Assembly (NCBI GenBank): GCA_964007475.1
Contig: OZ023273.1
Span: 25,097,557-25,161,556 of the forward strand
DNA: 64,000 nucleotides
Reading direction: 5' to 3'
Source of the DNA: Hybos culiciformis
Taxonomy: Eukaryota > Arthropoda > Insecta > Diptera > Hybotidae
Part shown: one piece after another, positions 26,501-37,961 of the stretch
Layout of the letters: each line of letters opens with the position of its first letter
Numbering within the stretch: the stretch's first letter is position 1
Notes under the pieces: model-generated
Databases searched by the model: none
What the model was told of the DNA's origin: nothing
The model's input: the letters and a program-made list of their open reading frames with translations, nothing else
Made by a program: the position numbers and the translations under genes

Positions 26501-29500
26501 ATAATAATAAACATTATTTAATATTTTTTAATTCAATGCACAAAATATCAATGCAATGTACCTACTTATTTCATATTATATTTTTTACTATTATCTTTTA
26601 TTTCCTCTCTAATAACTTGTTGTGCGCACAGTATAAATTGTTTTTAAAATTATAAATTTTACCTATGTCCAGGATTTTGTAGAATAAAAATTCATTACTA
26701 ATTGCAGCGCAATAAAAGGATATCTTTAAAATAAACGAATACGATTATTTATTAGAATTTTTTGATAAAATTTTAGTCAGTTGAAAATAAAATATAAAAA
26801 AATCAAGAAAATATTTTAAATATTATTACACTAAGAATTTTTTAAAATATATTTTTCTTCTAATTTATTTCAATAAAGCTTAATATGGATGGAAAACAAA
26901 TGTAATGCCAAAATTATTTTTCATCTTTAAAAATATATAAGAAAACATAAAAATCTGAAGCCCACATGAATATTATTTAAATATTTTTTAACTTTGCCGT
27001 ACTCGTATTCAATTTGATGTATGTACGTCGCATAAACCTTTTACTGAATACATATTAAATTGCCAAGACTTTTTTTTTTTTCTTTTTTATTATTTTGAAT
27101 ATAAATTATTAATGCAAGGAATTACAATTCACCGTTTATATATTTATTTAGCAACAATTTTATATGTTTATGGCACCATTTAAAAATAAAGGAAAACTTA
27201 CAAATGTTTTTACTTAAATTATGTTAATATAAAATATCTAACTTACCCGCTGAAATTTAAAAAGGATTTTTTTATTCAAAACCAAAAACCTGAAACATTA
27301 TCTATGTATATTGTACGTATTACGGAATAATTCAATAATGCAGAATAATTTATATTTTCGATAAAAAATTTTAGATTTTTCTTTTTTAGATGGACACTTT
27401 ATCCAACTTACTTGTCATGCTGTATATTTTAGCAAAAGTTTGAAAAAAAAAACATTATTACTTCTTCGGCCTTCTTCTTGAATTTTTTTAAAGAAGCGTT
27501 GCCCAATCTTAACTGTGTGACTATAGAGCTAGTAGAAAGGCAATTGAATGTTTATTATTTTTGTACTTTAAATTTTATAACTGCGACGATGATAGAAGCT
27601 GTCAAAAATCATCGTTCAAGTGCAAAAAAACAAGACAAGATTGCAAAATGAAGCAAAAGCAAACCAGCGACAAAATTCCAAATTACCTTATTTAAAGATG
27701 AAAACGTATACTTTTATCTTTTACAAACTAATTCTTTTCTTAAGATTTTTTTTCATGACTAAAAAGTTGTAAGATTATGTCACGATTATGTCTAAACTAA
27801 ATAAAGAAAATAATTATAAATAAATAAAAATCAAGAAATTTGAACATTATAAATTATACATAGGTACATCAATTGAAATATAGGGTAATTACGGGTAATG
27901 TGGACCGGTCGGCTAATGTGGACCGGTGCGTTTTCTCAGCTATTTAAATTTAAGTAACAAATCTAAGCATGTGGAAAATTGCACATTATTAAAAAACAAA
28001 GAGAAAAAAAATTTCTCATTAAAAACTCATTCAATAAAAAAGTTTTAGTTTGATAGTTGATTTTGGCAAAAAAATTGTAAAAAAAAGGGAAAACAATTTT
28101 TTGGCTTAAAAGTTCATTTATTATTGAATTTTAAAATTTAATATTTTTTTGAACAGAGTAAAACAAACAGCATTCGAAGAAGTCTAATAAGTATTATTAA
28201 GTCTAAGTTTTTCATATTTTTCAATTTTTTTTTGTGACGATAACCAATGCGGGTAATGTGAACCACCCAATGTCGGTACTGTGGTACACTGGTCCACATT
28301 AACCGCATATTTTGTATTTTGAAAATGACCAGCAAAACTCTCTAATTTAAAGCTAGTCCACTTTACCCGATGCTATGGTCCAAATTAACCGCACAACTGG
28401 CGTTTTGGACTTTTTCCACATTTTAAGTTATAATTATTGAATAACATGAGATATTTGGCTTTTCAACTAATTTTTGTAAAGGAGAAAGACCAAAGCTTCT
28501 ATATGTATCTTTGGTGAAAAAAAATTGACAAACAACAACTGAGATATATTCGAAAACAGTTGCAGTGGTACTTCCTCTAAATGTGAAATATTTTTTTCAT
28601 GAACAATAAATATGTGCATTATAGTTATTTATTCATTTAATTCGAATATTGACTTTGTCAAACGAAGCCGTGGTGGTCATATAAATGAAACATTGTTGAA
28701 AATATAAAGTATCTGATCATTCTCTCATTCAAACATTTTGTTTATGTCAATTTGCATCGCGTTTAATGAAAGATTCTTTTAAAATTAGATTTGAATTATT
28801 GGCAAACTTTCATTTAAATAAATAAATCTCATAGTTTTTAATCCTATTATTATTTTTTTAACTTATGTATGTATTTATATATATATATTTATATAAAACA
28901 CATATATACATAATGAAATGAACAACGTGCATGTTTTTTCAATAAAACGAATAAAGTGTGTAGATTTATTTCCAATAAAAGGTTTTTCTTCATTTAAAAT
29001 CCTAGACTTTTTGTTATATGAAAAATGCCATTCATTAAATCCTTCATTCCCTCTGTTTTAAAAGAATATTATGTTATGTATATATTATGTATATTAATGT
29101 GATTTTTTATTGTGAAATCTTCAAGCTTTATGTTATATTTTTAAGTGCATTTACATTAAAAATTCTCATTTTTTAATAAAATATTTTTCCAGACATGCTT
29201 CAAATACATTCACTTTAGTCTATCAAAATTTGATAAAATTAAAAATCTTCTTTAAGATAAGGATTATTTGGGTTTTAATCTCAGAATATATTTTTAATAC
29301 GTTCTCCAACTAAAAAAAAAAATCCAATATCGTTTAAATTCCAAATATTTCACAATGTACGTATTATATATATAAAGTATTAATACAATATCTATAATGG
29401 AATGTTTTGAACTTTTAGAACAATCCAGAGCAATGGTTCTTAACCTTTTATTTGTAATAACCATAACCATAATTTTTTACGGCCCTTATTCTTCATTAAA

Positions 29501-30884
29501 TGTTTTACTTATATAGCTCACAAACGGCTAGATTTATCACAAAAAATAATTGATTAAAGAGTCGTTTCAATATTAAAAATGAAAGATCTCAAAATATAAG
29601 AATATGAGTTTTATATGTCGTTACTTTATCACAGCGACATTATTTTAGTATGACAAGCTCGAATGAAATCCAGTTAATATTGTTAAATTTAATTATATGC
29701 CTGATATGTTGAAATTTTACAAGATATTATTTTTTATAATTAATTAAGGCATCACTTTAAAATATTTTAGATATTTCAAAGTATAATAATCGAACATTAA
29801 ATTATAAATATTGAAATAGAATGAATTATAATTTGAATGTTTTATACACGGCCGGTGGATTTTTAATTAAGAAATCACGACAATTCTACGTCGACGTCGA
29901 AATTTACACCAAGGATCTCCAACTATAAATTTCAAAACTATAATAATTATTATGCTTCAAAACAAACTAGCAGCAGAACTATTATACATATCATAACATA
30001 GGCTTAGTTATTGTTTTAAATGCTTATGTATGAGATGCGCATATTTACCTATACATACATTTTTTTTTGTTTTTTCAGAGTTGTCCGAAACACTCGTAAT
30101 CCTGTATATGATGAAGACTTCACATTCTACGGTTTGGATTTACAGGATTTGGGTTCAATGTCACTTCATTTTGTTGTGTTGAGTTTTGATCGATATTCAC
30201 GTGATGATGTTATTGGTGAAGTGGTTTGCCCATTGAATACCGTTGATATCAGTCAAATTGAAAATCAGCAAATTGCATTAAGCAAAGAAATTCAGCCACG
30301 CAGTTTAAAAATTAAAACTCAAGGTCGTGGTGATCTTTTACTATCTTTATGTTGGCAACCAGCTGCAGCACGATTAACAGTTGTTCTATTAAAAGCACGA
30401 AACTTGCCAAGAATGGATGTCACCGGTTTGGCTGATCCATATGTTAAAATCTATTTATTATACAATGGACAGAGAATTGCTAAGAAGAAAACTCATGTTA
30501 AAAAAAGAACTTTAAGCCCAGTATTTAATGAAAGTTTTGCATTTGATATACCGACGACAGAGGTAAATAGATGAAAAAATATTTTAATAGCTTCCAATTA
30601 ATAAAAATATTTTTTTTAGGGAAATGGAGCTTCACTATCAGGAGTATCATTAGAATTTTTGGTGTTAGACTGGGATCGAGTTACCAAAAATGAAGTAAAG
30701 GAAGAATATAATTTACAGTTAATAAGTATTTTAGTTCAATTTCAAATCGCAATTTTTTTTTCAGGTGATTGGAAGACTAGAACTGGGTGGCCCAAAATGC
30801 AGTGGAACGGCATTGAACCATTGGAATGAGTTGTGCAATTTACCTCGAAGACAAATTGCAGAGTGGCATAAATTGCACGAATAA
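12331..30884 (+). CDS. Syt4: Synaptotagmin 4, 5'-incomplete (5 coding exons)
   Basis: Exons: 12331-12567, 13186-13567, 30079-30562, 30620-30694, 30765-30884 (stop TAA at 30882). All junctions are GT-AG and phases agree, giving about 432 residues; the N-terminus lies outside the visible exons because exon 1 opens in mid-codon. Order: a transmembrane segment ([20 protein letters not shown]) followed by basic RYRQRKRK, a proline-rich linker, C2A (from about [12 protein letters not shown]), C2B, and C-terminus EWHKLHE. C2A has DPYVK in loop 1 but SFDRYSRDD in loop 3, with serine (codon 30182-30184) where classical synaptotagmins have aspartate; this is the known Syt4/Syt11 signature. C2B keeps [10 protein letters not shown] and [10 protein letters not shown]. 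Family role: a vesicle protein acting in postsynaptic retrograde signalling and dense-core vesicle traffic. Identification rests on near-identity to remembered fly Syt4 and is strong. Confidence 0.93.
12568..13185 (+). other. Syt4 intron with small hairpin
   Basis: This 618-bp intron joins the membrane-anchor exon to the linker/C2A exon. A 13-bp inverted repeat (AACATTATTTTTG near 12732 and its complement near 12795) surrounds two imperfect copies of the word CCTTTAGTGACTGTAAGC. It is probably a small repeat; function unknown. Confidence 0.5.
14502..14535. repeat. (ATT)n microsatellite
   Basis: About eleven uninterrupted ATT units inside the long Syt4 intron. Confidence 0.9.
16921..17031. 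repeat. Short MITE-like inverted repeat (about 110 bp)
   Basis: The left end GGCCTACACGACATAATGT and the reverse complement of the right end (GGCCCTGCCATAATGT) are similar, and ACGACATA recurs inverted nearer the centre. The ends are imperfect and I found no clear target duplication, so the class is unknown. Confidence 0.4.
17476..18024. mobile_element. hAT-type MITE (549 bp) with 8-bp target duplication
   Basis: Ends are CAGGGCTGCCAGAT and ATCTGGCAGCCCTG, flanked by CTTGAATT at 17468-17475 and 18025-18032. The interior is dominated by repeated AAATTTCCTCAAATTTTC-like words in both orientations. It carries no transposase and sits in the long Syt4 intron. Confidence 0.93.
18260..18390. repeat. 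Nested inverted repeat, possible MITE
   Basis: AACTCCATTTCA near 18309 pairs with TGAAATGGAGTT near 18351, and further out ATAAGTTCATAC pairs imperfectly with TGAACTTATTCGTATG. No target duplication is evident. Confidence 0.35.
21132..21671. mobile_element. TTAA-flanked element (540 bp), piggyBac-like MITE
   Basis: Ends are GAGCCCTCAATGTGAAA and TTTCACATGGAGGGCTC, each bordered by TTAA (21128-21131 and 21672-21675). TTAA duplication is characteristic of piggyBac elements; the end sequence itself is not one I can assign. A shorter diverged relative lies at 57730-57864, sharing the TTTTTGTCGCATTTTTCA and GCCGTTT.TTTTCTGTAAAA words. Confidence 0.65.
21697..22755 (+). mobile_element. Non-autonomous Helitron-like element (1059 bp)
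   Basis: It begins TCTATATATATAAAACTG after an A and ends GCGGGTACAGCTAG before a T. Helitrons start with TC, end with CTRR (here CTAG) and insert between A and T. Many insect Helitrons share the 'TCTATATATATAAAA' opening and 'GGTACAGCTAG' ending. The usual 3' hairpin is weak here. The interior holds a tandem array (21841-22285) and a second partial copy of the opening region (about 22355-22515). No Rep/helicase frame is visible. Confidence 0.75.
21841..22285 (+). repeat. Tandem repeat inside the Helitron-like element
   Basis: Three full units (21841-21960, 21961-22089, 22090-22209) plus a partial fourth, each opening TGACCTCCTACCCAGGGA and containing AAGTTCGTCCGATTTCATT. The second unit has a small internal duplication of the CCTCCTACCCAGGGA phrase. 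The array opens a minus-strand reading frame with repeated [11 protein letters not shown] peptides, which is an artefact. Confidence 0.9.
27886..28405. repeat. Cluster of GGTAATGTGGACC-type motifs in both orientations
   Basis: Near the left end GGTAATGTGGACCGG and GCTAATGTGGACCGG occur in tandem. Toward the right end GGTCCACATTAACCGC and GTCCAAATTAACCGCAC occur inverted, with a further direct copy near 28253. Inverted subterminal motif arrays of this sort typify DNA transposon ends. Exact boundaries and target duplications could not be fixed. Confidence 0.55.
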
Positions 30885-33800
30885 GATGTTTATTTTTCAT
30901 AAATAGTTTTTTATTTTTTCTATGTTTTCAATTTTCGAAATACTTGGTTATATTATTTTTACATTTCAATTATTTTATAATTGTAAAATTAAAATTTTAT
31001 TTTTAATATTATTAATTATCAAAGTTTATATTTTTATAAGGTGTATATTATAGGCATGTTTAAGTGATTTATTTTTGTTTTATTTTTAAATCATAATATT
31101 TTAAAAATAGTTCCTTCTTTTCATACAGACTTTTTTTTAACAAATTTTAAAAATATGAAAATGAACAATAAATGAACATCTATCTTTACAATTATTATAC
31201 CTTGATTTGTAATTAGTCAAAAAGTTCAAATTATAATACTGGATGTGTTTAAATCAGATAAATATGTAATATAAAAATATATTATTTTTATTAAATCTTG
31301 AATAGAACTTGGATTCTACTTTCAACATATAGATAAAATTTCTTAAAAAAAGGTTTACTTTAATTTTTTTTTTGATGAGATATGTCTAGATTTAATTTTT
31401 TTTTAACTTGTAAAAGAGAGAAAATTATAATAGATATAGTGAATTAAAAATAATTAGCATTAAAATTAACAAATAAATTATTATTTATAATTTTGACATT
31501 CTTATTGGAGAAGACTTGTAAAAGTTTTATTATACATATAGAAAACCAAAAAAAATTTCAAAATACCAAATGCAAAATCTTTTTGATGTCATATTAAAAT
31601 AAAAAAAAGTTTAAAATTAGATTACTAAAAATTTATACTTCTTATAAAACATATATAAAAAATATAATAAACATAAAAAACTACAAAATAATTCTGTTGA
31701 ATTTAGCGCTCAAAATATTTCAAGCAGTTCAAACATGTTAATTAATATTAAAACTGTATTGAAGCTTCAAGCCGAGAATTCCTTTGGTTAGTAACTATTA
31801 TTTATCATATCAAAATCAAATTTTTTGGTGCATGGTAAAAATATCAGCTAATTTGACCTTGAATTTTGTATGTAAATCTAGTTTTCATTATTCATACTTC
31901 ACCAAGAATTTATTGTTCGCAATTATGAAACTCAAGATTTGTGGAACCATTTTCAAATATGATTTAACGGATGTGTCCGTATTAATATCCTTCTTTTTTT
32001 TATAACTAAAGAAGAGGTGAAGCTAAACAATAACATTCAGGAACTTTCAATGTCGTCTTCATATTTTATACAACAATCAAAGTAGCATAAGGAAAAATAA
32101 AACATTAGAGACTCGGTTCCATTAATTTTTTTTAGTTCCGTTAGAGTAAATTAGTATTTTTTTATTGCATTACAACATTACGTTAATTTCCAATGTAAAT
32201 ATTTCAAAAAAAAAAAAATTTCAAACTACTAATATAAAAAATATAACTTTATAAATTTTTGTAATAAAGTTGAGAATATTGGATTAAAAGTAATTTTCAC
32301 TTTTGGATATATACTAAAATTCAAACAAGACAGACCCCGGAAATTTGTTTGAGATATATAAATCACTAAAATTAAAATTTGCGATTCCAAATACTCAATT
32401 TTTTAGTAGTTAATTTTAAGACAAAAATATATACAGAAATAATTTTTTTTCTGCAAAACTAATAAATATTTTAAAAAAATGTAATAAAATTATATTGCTT
32501 AATTCTAGTTTAATTTTAATTTCTTATCAGTTTATCTTAATTTCTTATCTAAGAAATTATTAAATATCAAAATGTTTATTCTTTATAATCATAGGACTTA
32601 ACATATGGAAATTAAAACTTGCTTCAAACTTTGTAGTTATAACCATTATAATTTCATTAAACTCAGCTAGATCAATCATCTTTAATATTCTTTTTAAGGC
32701 TCAAGCAAACAATATTTTCGTTAAAAATATGATATGGACACTCTAAGGCCTGTCTAAACCACCAAATAAACTGTGAATACTCATGATTTCGAATACCTTC
32801 AAATTTCCAATAATAAAAACGTGACTGCAACAAAGACGGAAATGAGATAATTTTAAGAAGGGTGGGATAAAATTTAAATTTATAAATAATAAAAATTATA
32901 TAGAATACTCTAATGGTAAATATTTGAAAATAGAAATCGTATACATGTAAAAATTAAAGACAAACTGGGCTGCACACTAAAAAATGTATTATTATAAAAG
33001 AAAAATCATTCATAAATATTTCGATGTTGTATAACAACTTTCGAAAACCAGATTAAATTAAAATTGAATTTAAGCTTCAGATAATAACCAGACTTTTTAA
33101 AATATTGCATGTATATATTATGTGAATTTCTTACATTGATATTAATCTAAGTTTGATTTCCCAAAATTTACAGTAAACGTTTGACCTAAAATGACTAAAA
33201 TGAAATATTTTCCTTCTCACTTGAACAAAAAATTTTTTATTCCAATATAAATTTTATTTTAAATAACTAAAAAATAAATAGACAGAGATTTAAAACTTAT
33301 TCAACTGAATTAAAATAAATATTTAGACTAATCTAAATTCATTACTTTTTTTTTATTTTCAAAAAATAATATTATTCCTAATTTTTTTTATTTTTTAAAT
33401 TAGCTTTCATCTTCAAAAAAAAAAAGTTATATATTTATTCTTTTTTTTACAATTATTGATTTATCTATCATTTTATTTACATTAAAAATTAAGTTTTTAA
33501 AAAATATATAATTAATATTATATAAATTTGAATGTAATCAAACACTTAAAATCAAGTTAAATAATATATAAAAATTTTATTTTCTTATATATATATAAAT
33601 AAAAAAAATTATGAAGATTAAAAAAATATATAAAAAAAATTATGGAAAAATATATAAATTATAATATATTAAGATAATAATTTCATTTAAATTTATAATT
33701 TTTTTCTTATATTTTTTTTCTACAGAGAGGGAATAGAAGGTAAATTAAAATAATTATTTTAATTTTTTTAAATTTTAAACATAATATTTAAAATTCACTA

Positions 33801-36040
33801 AACCATAAAAATTTTGAAAGTTTGAAGGAACACACATCAGATTACTTGAGTTGATGAATTTATGCATACTTTTTCAACTTGGATTTCTGAAATATATAAT
33901 TATATGTATGTAGTAGGTAAATCAGAAGAATTATGAATTTGTTTAATAATTCGGTTTATAACTTGCAGTGAAGAAGATATACTATTTTTATCCTTCCAAA
34001 GCCTTCTCTGTTATTATAAATAAGAGCTGTGTGTAAAAAGGCAAGGAATGCAATTTGTTTTTGAATAAAAAAATTTGTGTTATTATTTAATACTTTTAAT
34101 TTAACATAAAAGAAAAATTTCAATGATTTTTTAATAATAATCTTACATTCTAATATTGTATTAATTATATAAAATTACATTATAAAATTATTATGGTGAA
34201 TTAAATATAAAATTTAAGAGATGATATTCAATTAATATAATGGCAGATGAATAATATTATACATAAAAAATTCAAGAACTGTACAAAATTGAAATAAATA
34301 AAAATAATGAAAAATATTAAAAATTAAATTGAATTGAATTTTTTGTCGGAAAATGTATTCTGAAGAGCGTGTGTTACATTATAATTTACATCAACAATAT
34401 TTTATAAACAATGTATGTATGTATATATTATGTAAAATAATTTGGTGGATCTCTGGTAAACTTCCTACGGACTGTGGGCCCCTCGTTAAAAATAAATGCC
34501 TTATTGCACAAATTCGTTTAGTATTTCAAAATTTTATTGGTCTTTTGTTAAGTTTTGGCCAGTGTGTCTGTTTGTTGAGTTGATGGTTGATACTAAACAT
34601 TTCGTTTTCGATTTGTTCATTTATCAAGTATGAAAAGTACATTTAGAAATGAAAGTTTCCACTTGTTTTTCCTTAAATAACAAGGTAGTAGTGATGAAAA
34701 TCTACATTTAGCTAGTTCAATTGTGAACACTGAACATAATTGTACTAGCTATATAATCTGCTATTTAGCTGCTGTGTACACTTCTAGACTCATTTATGTC
34801 TACGTACCTAATATAAAATAGTCGATTACCCGTTAATATATAACTTTTGTTTAGCTAACGTTGTATCTACCAAAAAATCTTAAAATTTTTGTATTTATTT
34901 TATTTCCCATAAAAAATTTTTTATAAATAAAATTTTATTTTCCTAATCATTTCGTCTGTGACAATTTTTTTTTACAATTTTTTACAAGCTTGGACGTGAA
35001 TTTTTTACAGAGGTCAGCCACCTTTATTTTGCTGGGAAGTATGTACATAGCTTGTCCTACTTCCAAAAATTTCCACAGAGATTACCTTCATTTCACCAGA
35101 TAAAAAAGAAAATAAATTTTTGTTAGGCCTGCGTCACTTTTCTGTACACCCTTCTTACAATAGTTCAAAATGTTTACATATTATTTCAACGGAGTAAAGT
35201 TTTTCTTTCTAAGCTGTTACGTTACGAACAATTCTTTTTTGTTTTTACCGGGGCAGTTTTCACGGTCGTAAAATTTTCAAACAGGCCACCTTATTTTTTC
35301 CGGATATATTATTAGGTACATTGAAAATCGTAAAAAAATCCATTAAATGCAACTCATAAAATAAATATTAATAATTAAAGAAAAAAAAAATAAAACTTAG
35401 AATTGTAGAAAAGAAACGAATGTTTTCAAATAGTATGAAATTTATTATTTTATTTAAAAATCAAAGAAAAAAAATTGAAGGCAGGCTTTACTTAAATAAA
35501 TCACAGTGAGAAAACCTGATTAATAATTTTTCTTTTAGTTAACTTAATTTACTATTATTGCATACATTAACTTTAACTTAAATATATTTATTTTGTATAG
35601 GTATTGTTTAAAGTAAGTCCGCAGATCTTTTGTAAATAGTTACGGGTAAAAAAATAACCTATCTTATGACCTTTAAAGTTTTGAATTACAAAATTATTTT
35701 GAATTTTTCCAAGAAGATAAATTTTGGATTACTACTCTAGATTTTAGTTTCTAAAATTTTGGGATTAAAACATAATTTTTTTCCAACTTTTGCTACGTAT
35801 ACATATTTATTATGCTCAATATTATGCTATACAAATTCAAAAAGGATCAAAAAATCAATAGATCAAATTTTTCTCTTTTCTGTAACTTGTTTTCGAGTTT
35901 GAGCTTTTTAAAGAAAAAATGTAAGTCAGATAACAATTTTAAATTCAGTAGCTAAAACATTTCAATTGTTTTCTGAAATTATTTTTAACAAAATCCATCT
36001 AAAATATAAATTTAAAAAAAAAAATGATTATCATGTTCCA
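30885..36040. other. Syt4 3' UTR and AT-rich spacer
   Basis: The first part must contain the Syt4 3' UTR; the first clear polyadenylation signals after the stop lie near 31160. The remainder, up to DTWD2, has no recognisable gene, only AT-rich low-complexity sequence. A short GC-richer patch near 34447-34490 has no identifiable meaning. Confidence 0.6.
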
Positions 36041-37266
36041 TTATGATGTTCCCGATGATGATAACTCCGGTTTTTTTAACAATTTATTTAATCGTTTCCC
36101 TATTAGTTTAGGATACTTATTATTTTTTATTAAATATTCTTTTGACTGATGTTCACATGCACCATTTTCTAGTTGAAAACGACATAAATCGTGTAAAGGC
36201 TTAATTAGTTTTTCTCGATAAATGGGATTATTTTCTAGAATTGATAAACTTTCCGCAGCAGTTTCCAATGTGCTTAAGCAACCCTAAAATAGGTATTTAA
36301 TTTTATTATAATAATTAAAAAAAAAAACATTTATTTTTATAATTTTTGTGATTCTCTTTTGATTAGAAGTTAAAACGAATTAAAATGTTACTAAACTTAC
36401 ATCAACAGTATATAATAATATTCTTTTAACATAATTTTAAAAAATATTCTAATATAACAAAGCAGAAATAAAAAACTATCACTCACACTTTTAACAGAAA
36501 ACAAAGAACACAGTTATAGCTTAATAATAAGCTTATAAATGAATACAATAAGATAGTTGAAGAAATAAAAGGAAATTTACCTCCGTTGGCTGAGTTCGAA
36601 TAACATATGAACTAATTCCAGATTTCGTTAGTTTAACCTGCTTCAATTTTCTAAGTATTGGACTCTGAGCATAAATTGCTTTTGCTTGGGGCCATGTGCC
36701 ATCAATCAAAATTAAATTATATGGTCCTTGCTTTGGATCAATTTTTTCAATTCCAATAGAATCATTGCTTGGGTATAAAAGCAATGACTTTGGAGATTGT
36801 AGAACTTCTGTTAAATCAGGCGAATAACGTGATTCCGGCAATGGGAACCTTTTACCTTTAAAAACTAAACATTTCCCGCTTATTAAGCCCAACTGTAACA
36901 TATTAGCTGTACGTAATGAGCGTTTCTCTTCAGCCGGATGTTGTAATAAAATTACTTTTGAACATGGATTTAGCTGGGGATCAGGCAGTGATGAGCACCA
37001 ACATACAGTAATCGGTCGTCTGAAACAAAAAAAATGTTATTAAAGAATAGGCTAATAGAGAAACCGAATACCTAACCTATCTAGATATAAAAAAACGTCA
37101 ATATTCGAGGGCCTTAAATCAATTTAAAACAGAGGACAAGGTACGCAAGTTAAACCAAAATTTACCTGCATTGTTCACATCGTTGACGTCGATCAGGCCA
37201 AATATCTGCCGCTATTGATGATAAATCTTCCCAAGTTTCGTTATTTAAAAATTCTGGATTGCTCAT
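36041..37266 (-). CDS. DTWD2: DTW-domain protein, tRNA-uridine aminocarboxypropyltransferase 2
   Basis: Three exons on the minus strand: 37266-37166 (ATG), 37019-36581, 36283-36041, with GT-AG junctions and a protein of 260 residues, close to the size of vertebrate DTWD2 (about 300). The zinc-type motif [14 protein letters not shown] is at residues 29-42 and is split by intron 1. QHPAEE follows. The family motif DGTW is at residues 140-143 in [28 protein letters not shown] spans exons 2 and 3 and matches the conserved C-terminal motif. The C-terminal part ([17 protein letters not shown]) matches DTWD2 better than DTWD1. Family role: transfers the aminocarboxypropyl group of SAM to a D-loop uridine of tRNA, making acp3U. 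It is head to head with mRpL51. Confidence 0.93.
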
Positions 37267-37961
37267 TTAGCTGAATGTTTCAGAATTTTAACAAGGTTTA
37301 GTTTTTTTTTTTTTTAAACTACCTAGGTGTATAAAAATCTTTTCGTTATAATTTTTTAACATAAGATACAACAAGGAAATGAAAAGGATACAATATTTAT
37401 TATTATTTTATTATAATCTATCACCAAAAACTCCAATTTCTGTTATGAAGGCGAAGCAAAGTAATGCATAGATCCAATCCATTTCCACTTCTACTGTCAA
37501 AATCTAAACCTAGCCAGCGACATAATCGACGCGACAAATTCGAATTCTAAATTTTTAATGGCGACAGAGCAAAATGATTATTTTTTACCCCCTATTTAGA
37601 CTGGATATTTTCGAACATTAAAATTAAGATTTTTTTTGTATGTATGAGGATTTTATTGAATGCATGGTGTGAAAAAATGATACAAAGTTTTTCTTTTTAT
37701 TACACAGTTTTATTTCACGCACCAACTTAAAAAAATCATAAAGTTGAATTTGTCGCTTATGTCGCTAGTTGGGTTTAAATTTTGACACTTTGACAATATA
37801 AAATGATAACTTCGGCGTCGTAATTGGGTTAATTAAAATTTTTGGATTATTCAAGTCAACAAGAACGAGATTTCATTTTCAACATTAAAATACTATTTTT
37901 AAAATCATAAATTGATTTTAATTAATTTAATTTATTTTATTTTACTTTTTATTAACTTAAA
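37267..37961. promoter_or_regulatory. Shared upstream region of DTWD2 and mRpL51
   Basis: The start codons of DTWD2 (minus) and mRpL51 (plus) are 695 bp apart and diverge, so both promoters must lie here, possibly as one bidirectional promoter. No TATA box can be picked out with confidence in this AT-rich DNA. A MITE-like inverted repeat fills about 290 bp of it. Confidence 0.6.
37495..37787. repeat. MITE-like inverted repeat in the DTWD2/mRpL51 promoter
   Basis: The left arm (37495-37539) opens TGTCAAAATCTAAACC and continues AGCGACATAA...GCGACAAATTC. The reverse complement of 37746-37787 reads TGTCAAAATTTAAACCC and AGCGACATAAGCGACAAATTC. The 42-45 bp arms differ at a few positions and by a 5-bp insertion. 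The structure is that of a small TIR element, though no target duplication is clear. Confidence 0.65.

Larger units (their letters stand above)
13568..30078 (+). other. 16.5-kb Syt4 intron splitting C2A
   Basis: Donor GTATGA at 13568 and acceptor TTTTTTCAG ending at 30078. The interior has no recognisable coding exon on either strand. It contains a TTA microsatellite, several MITEs, a Helitron-like element and a cluster of GTGGACC-type repeats, listed separately. The rest is AT-rich sequence without visible structure. Confidence 0.85.

Noticed and set aside
28138..28335. 65-codon minus-strand frame across the GTGGACC repeats
   Set aside because: Composition and repeat context indicate chance; no transposase motif such as a DDE block.
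29428..29480. GCAATGGTTCTTAACCTTTT, resembling a hAT left end
   Set aside because: No matching right end or target duplication found.
34353..34583. 76-codon plus-strand open frame with a GC-richer centre
   Set aside because: No splice sites or recognisable motif; the frame alone is not evidence in this length range.
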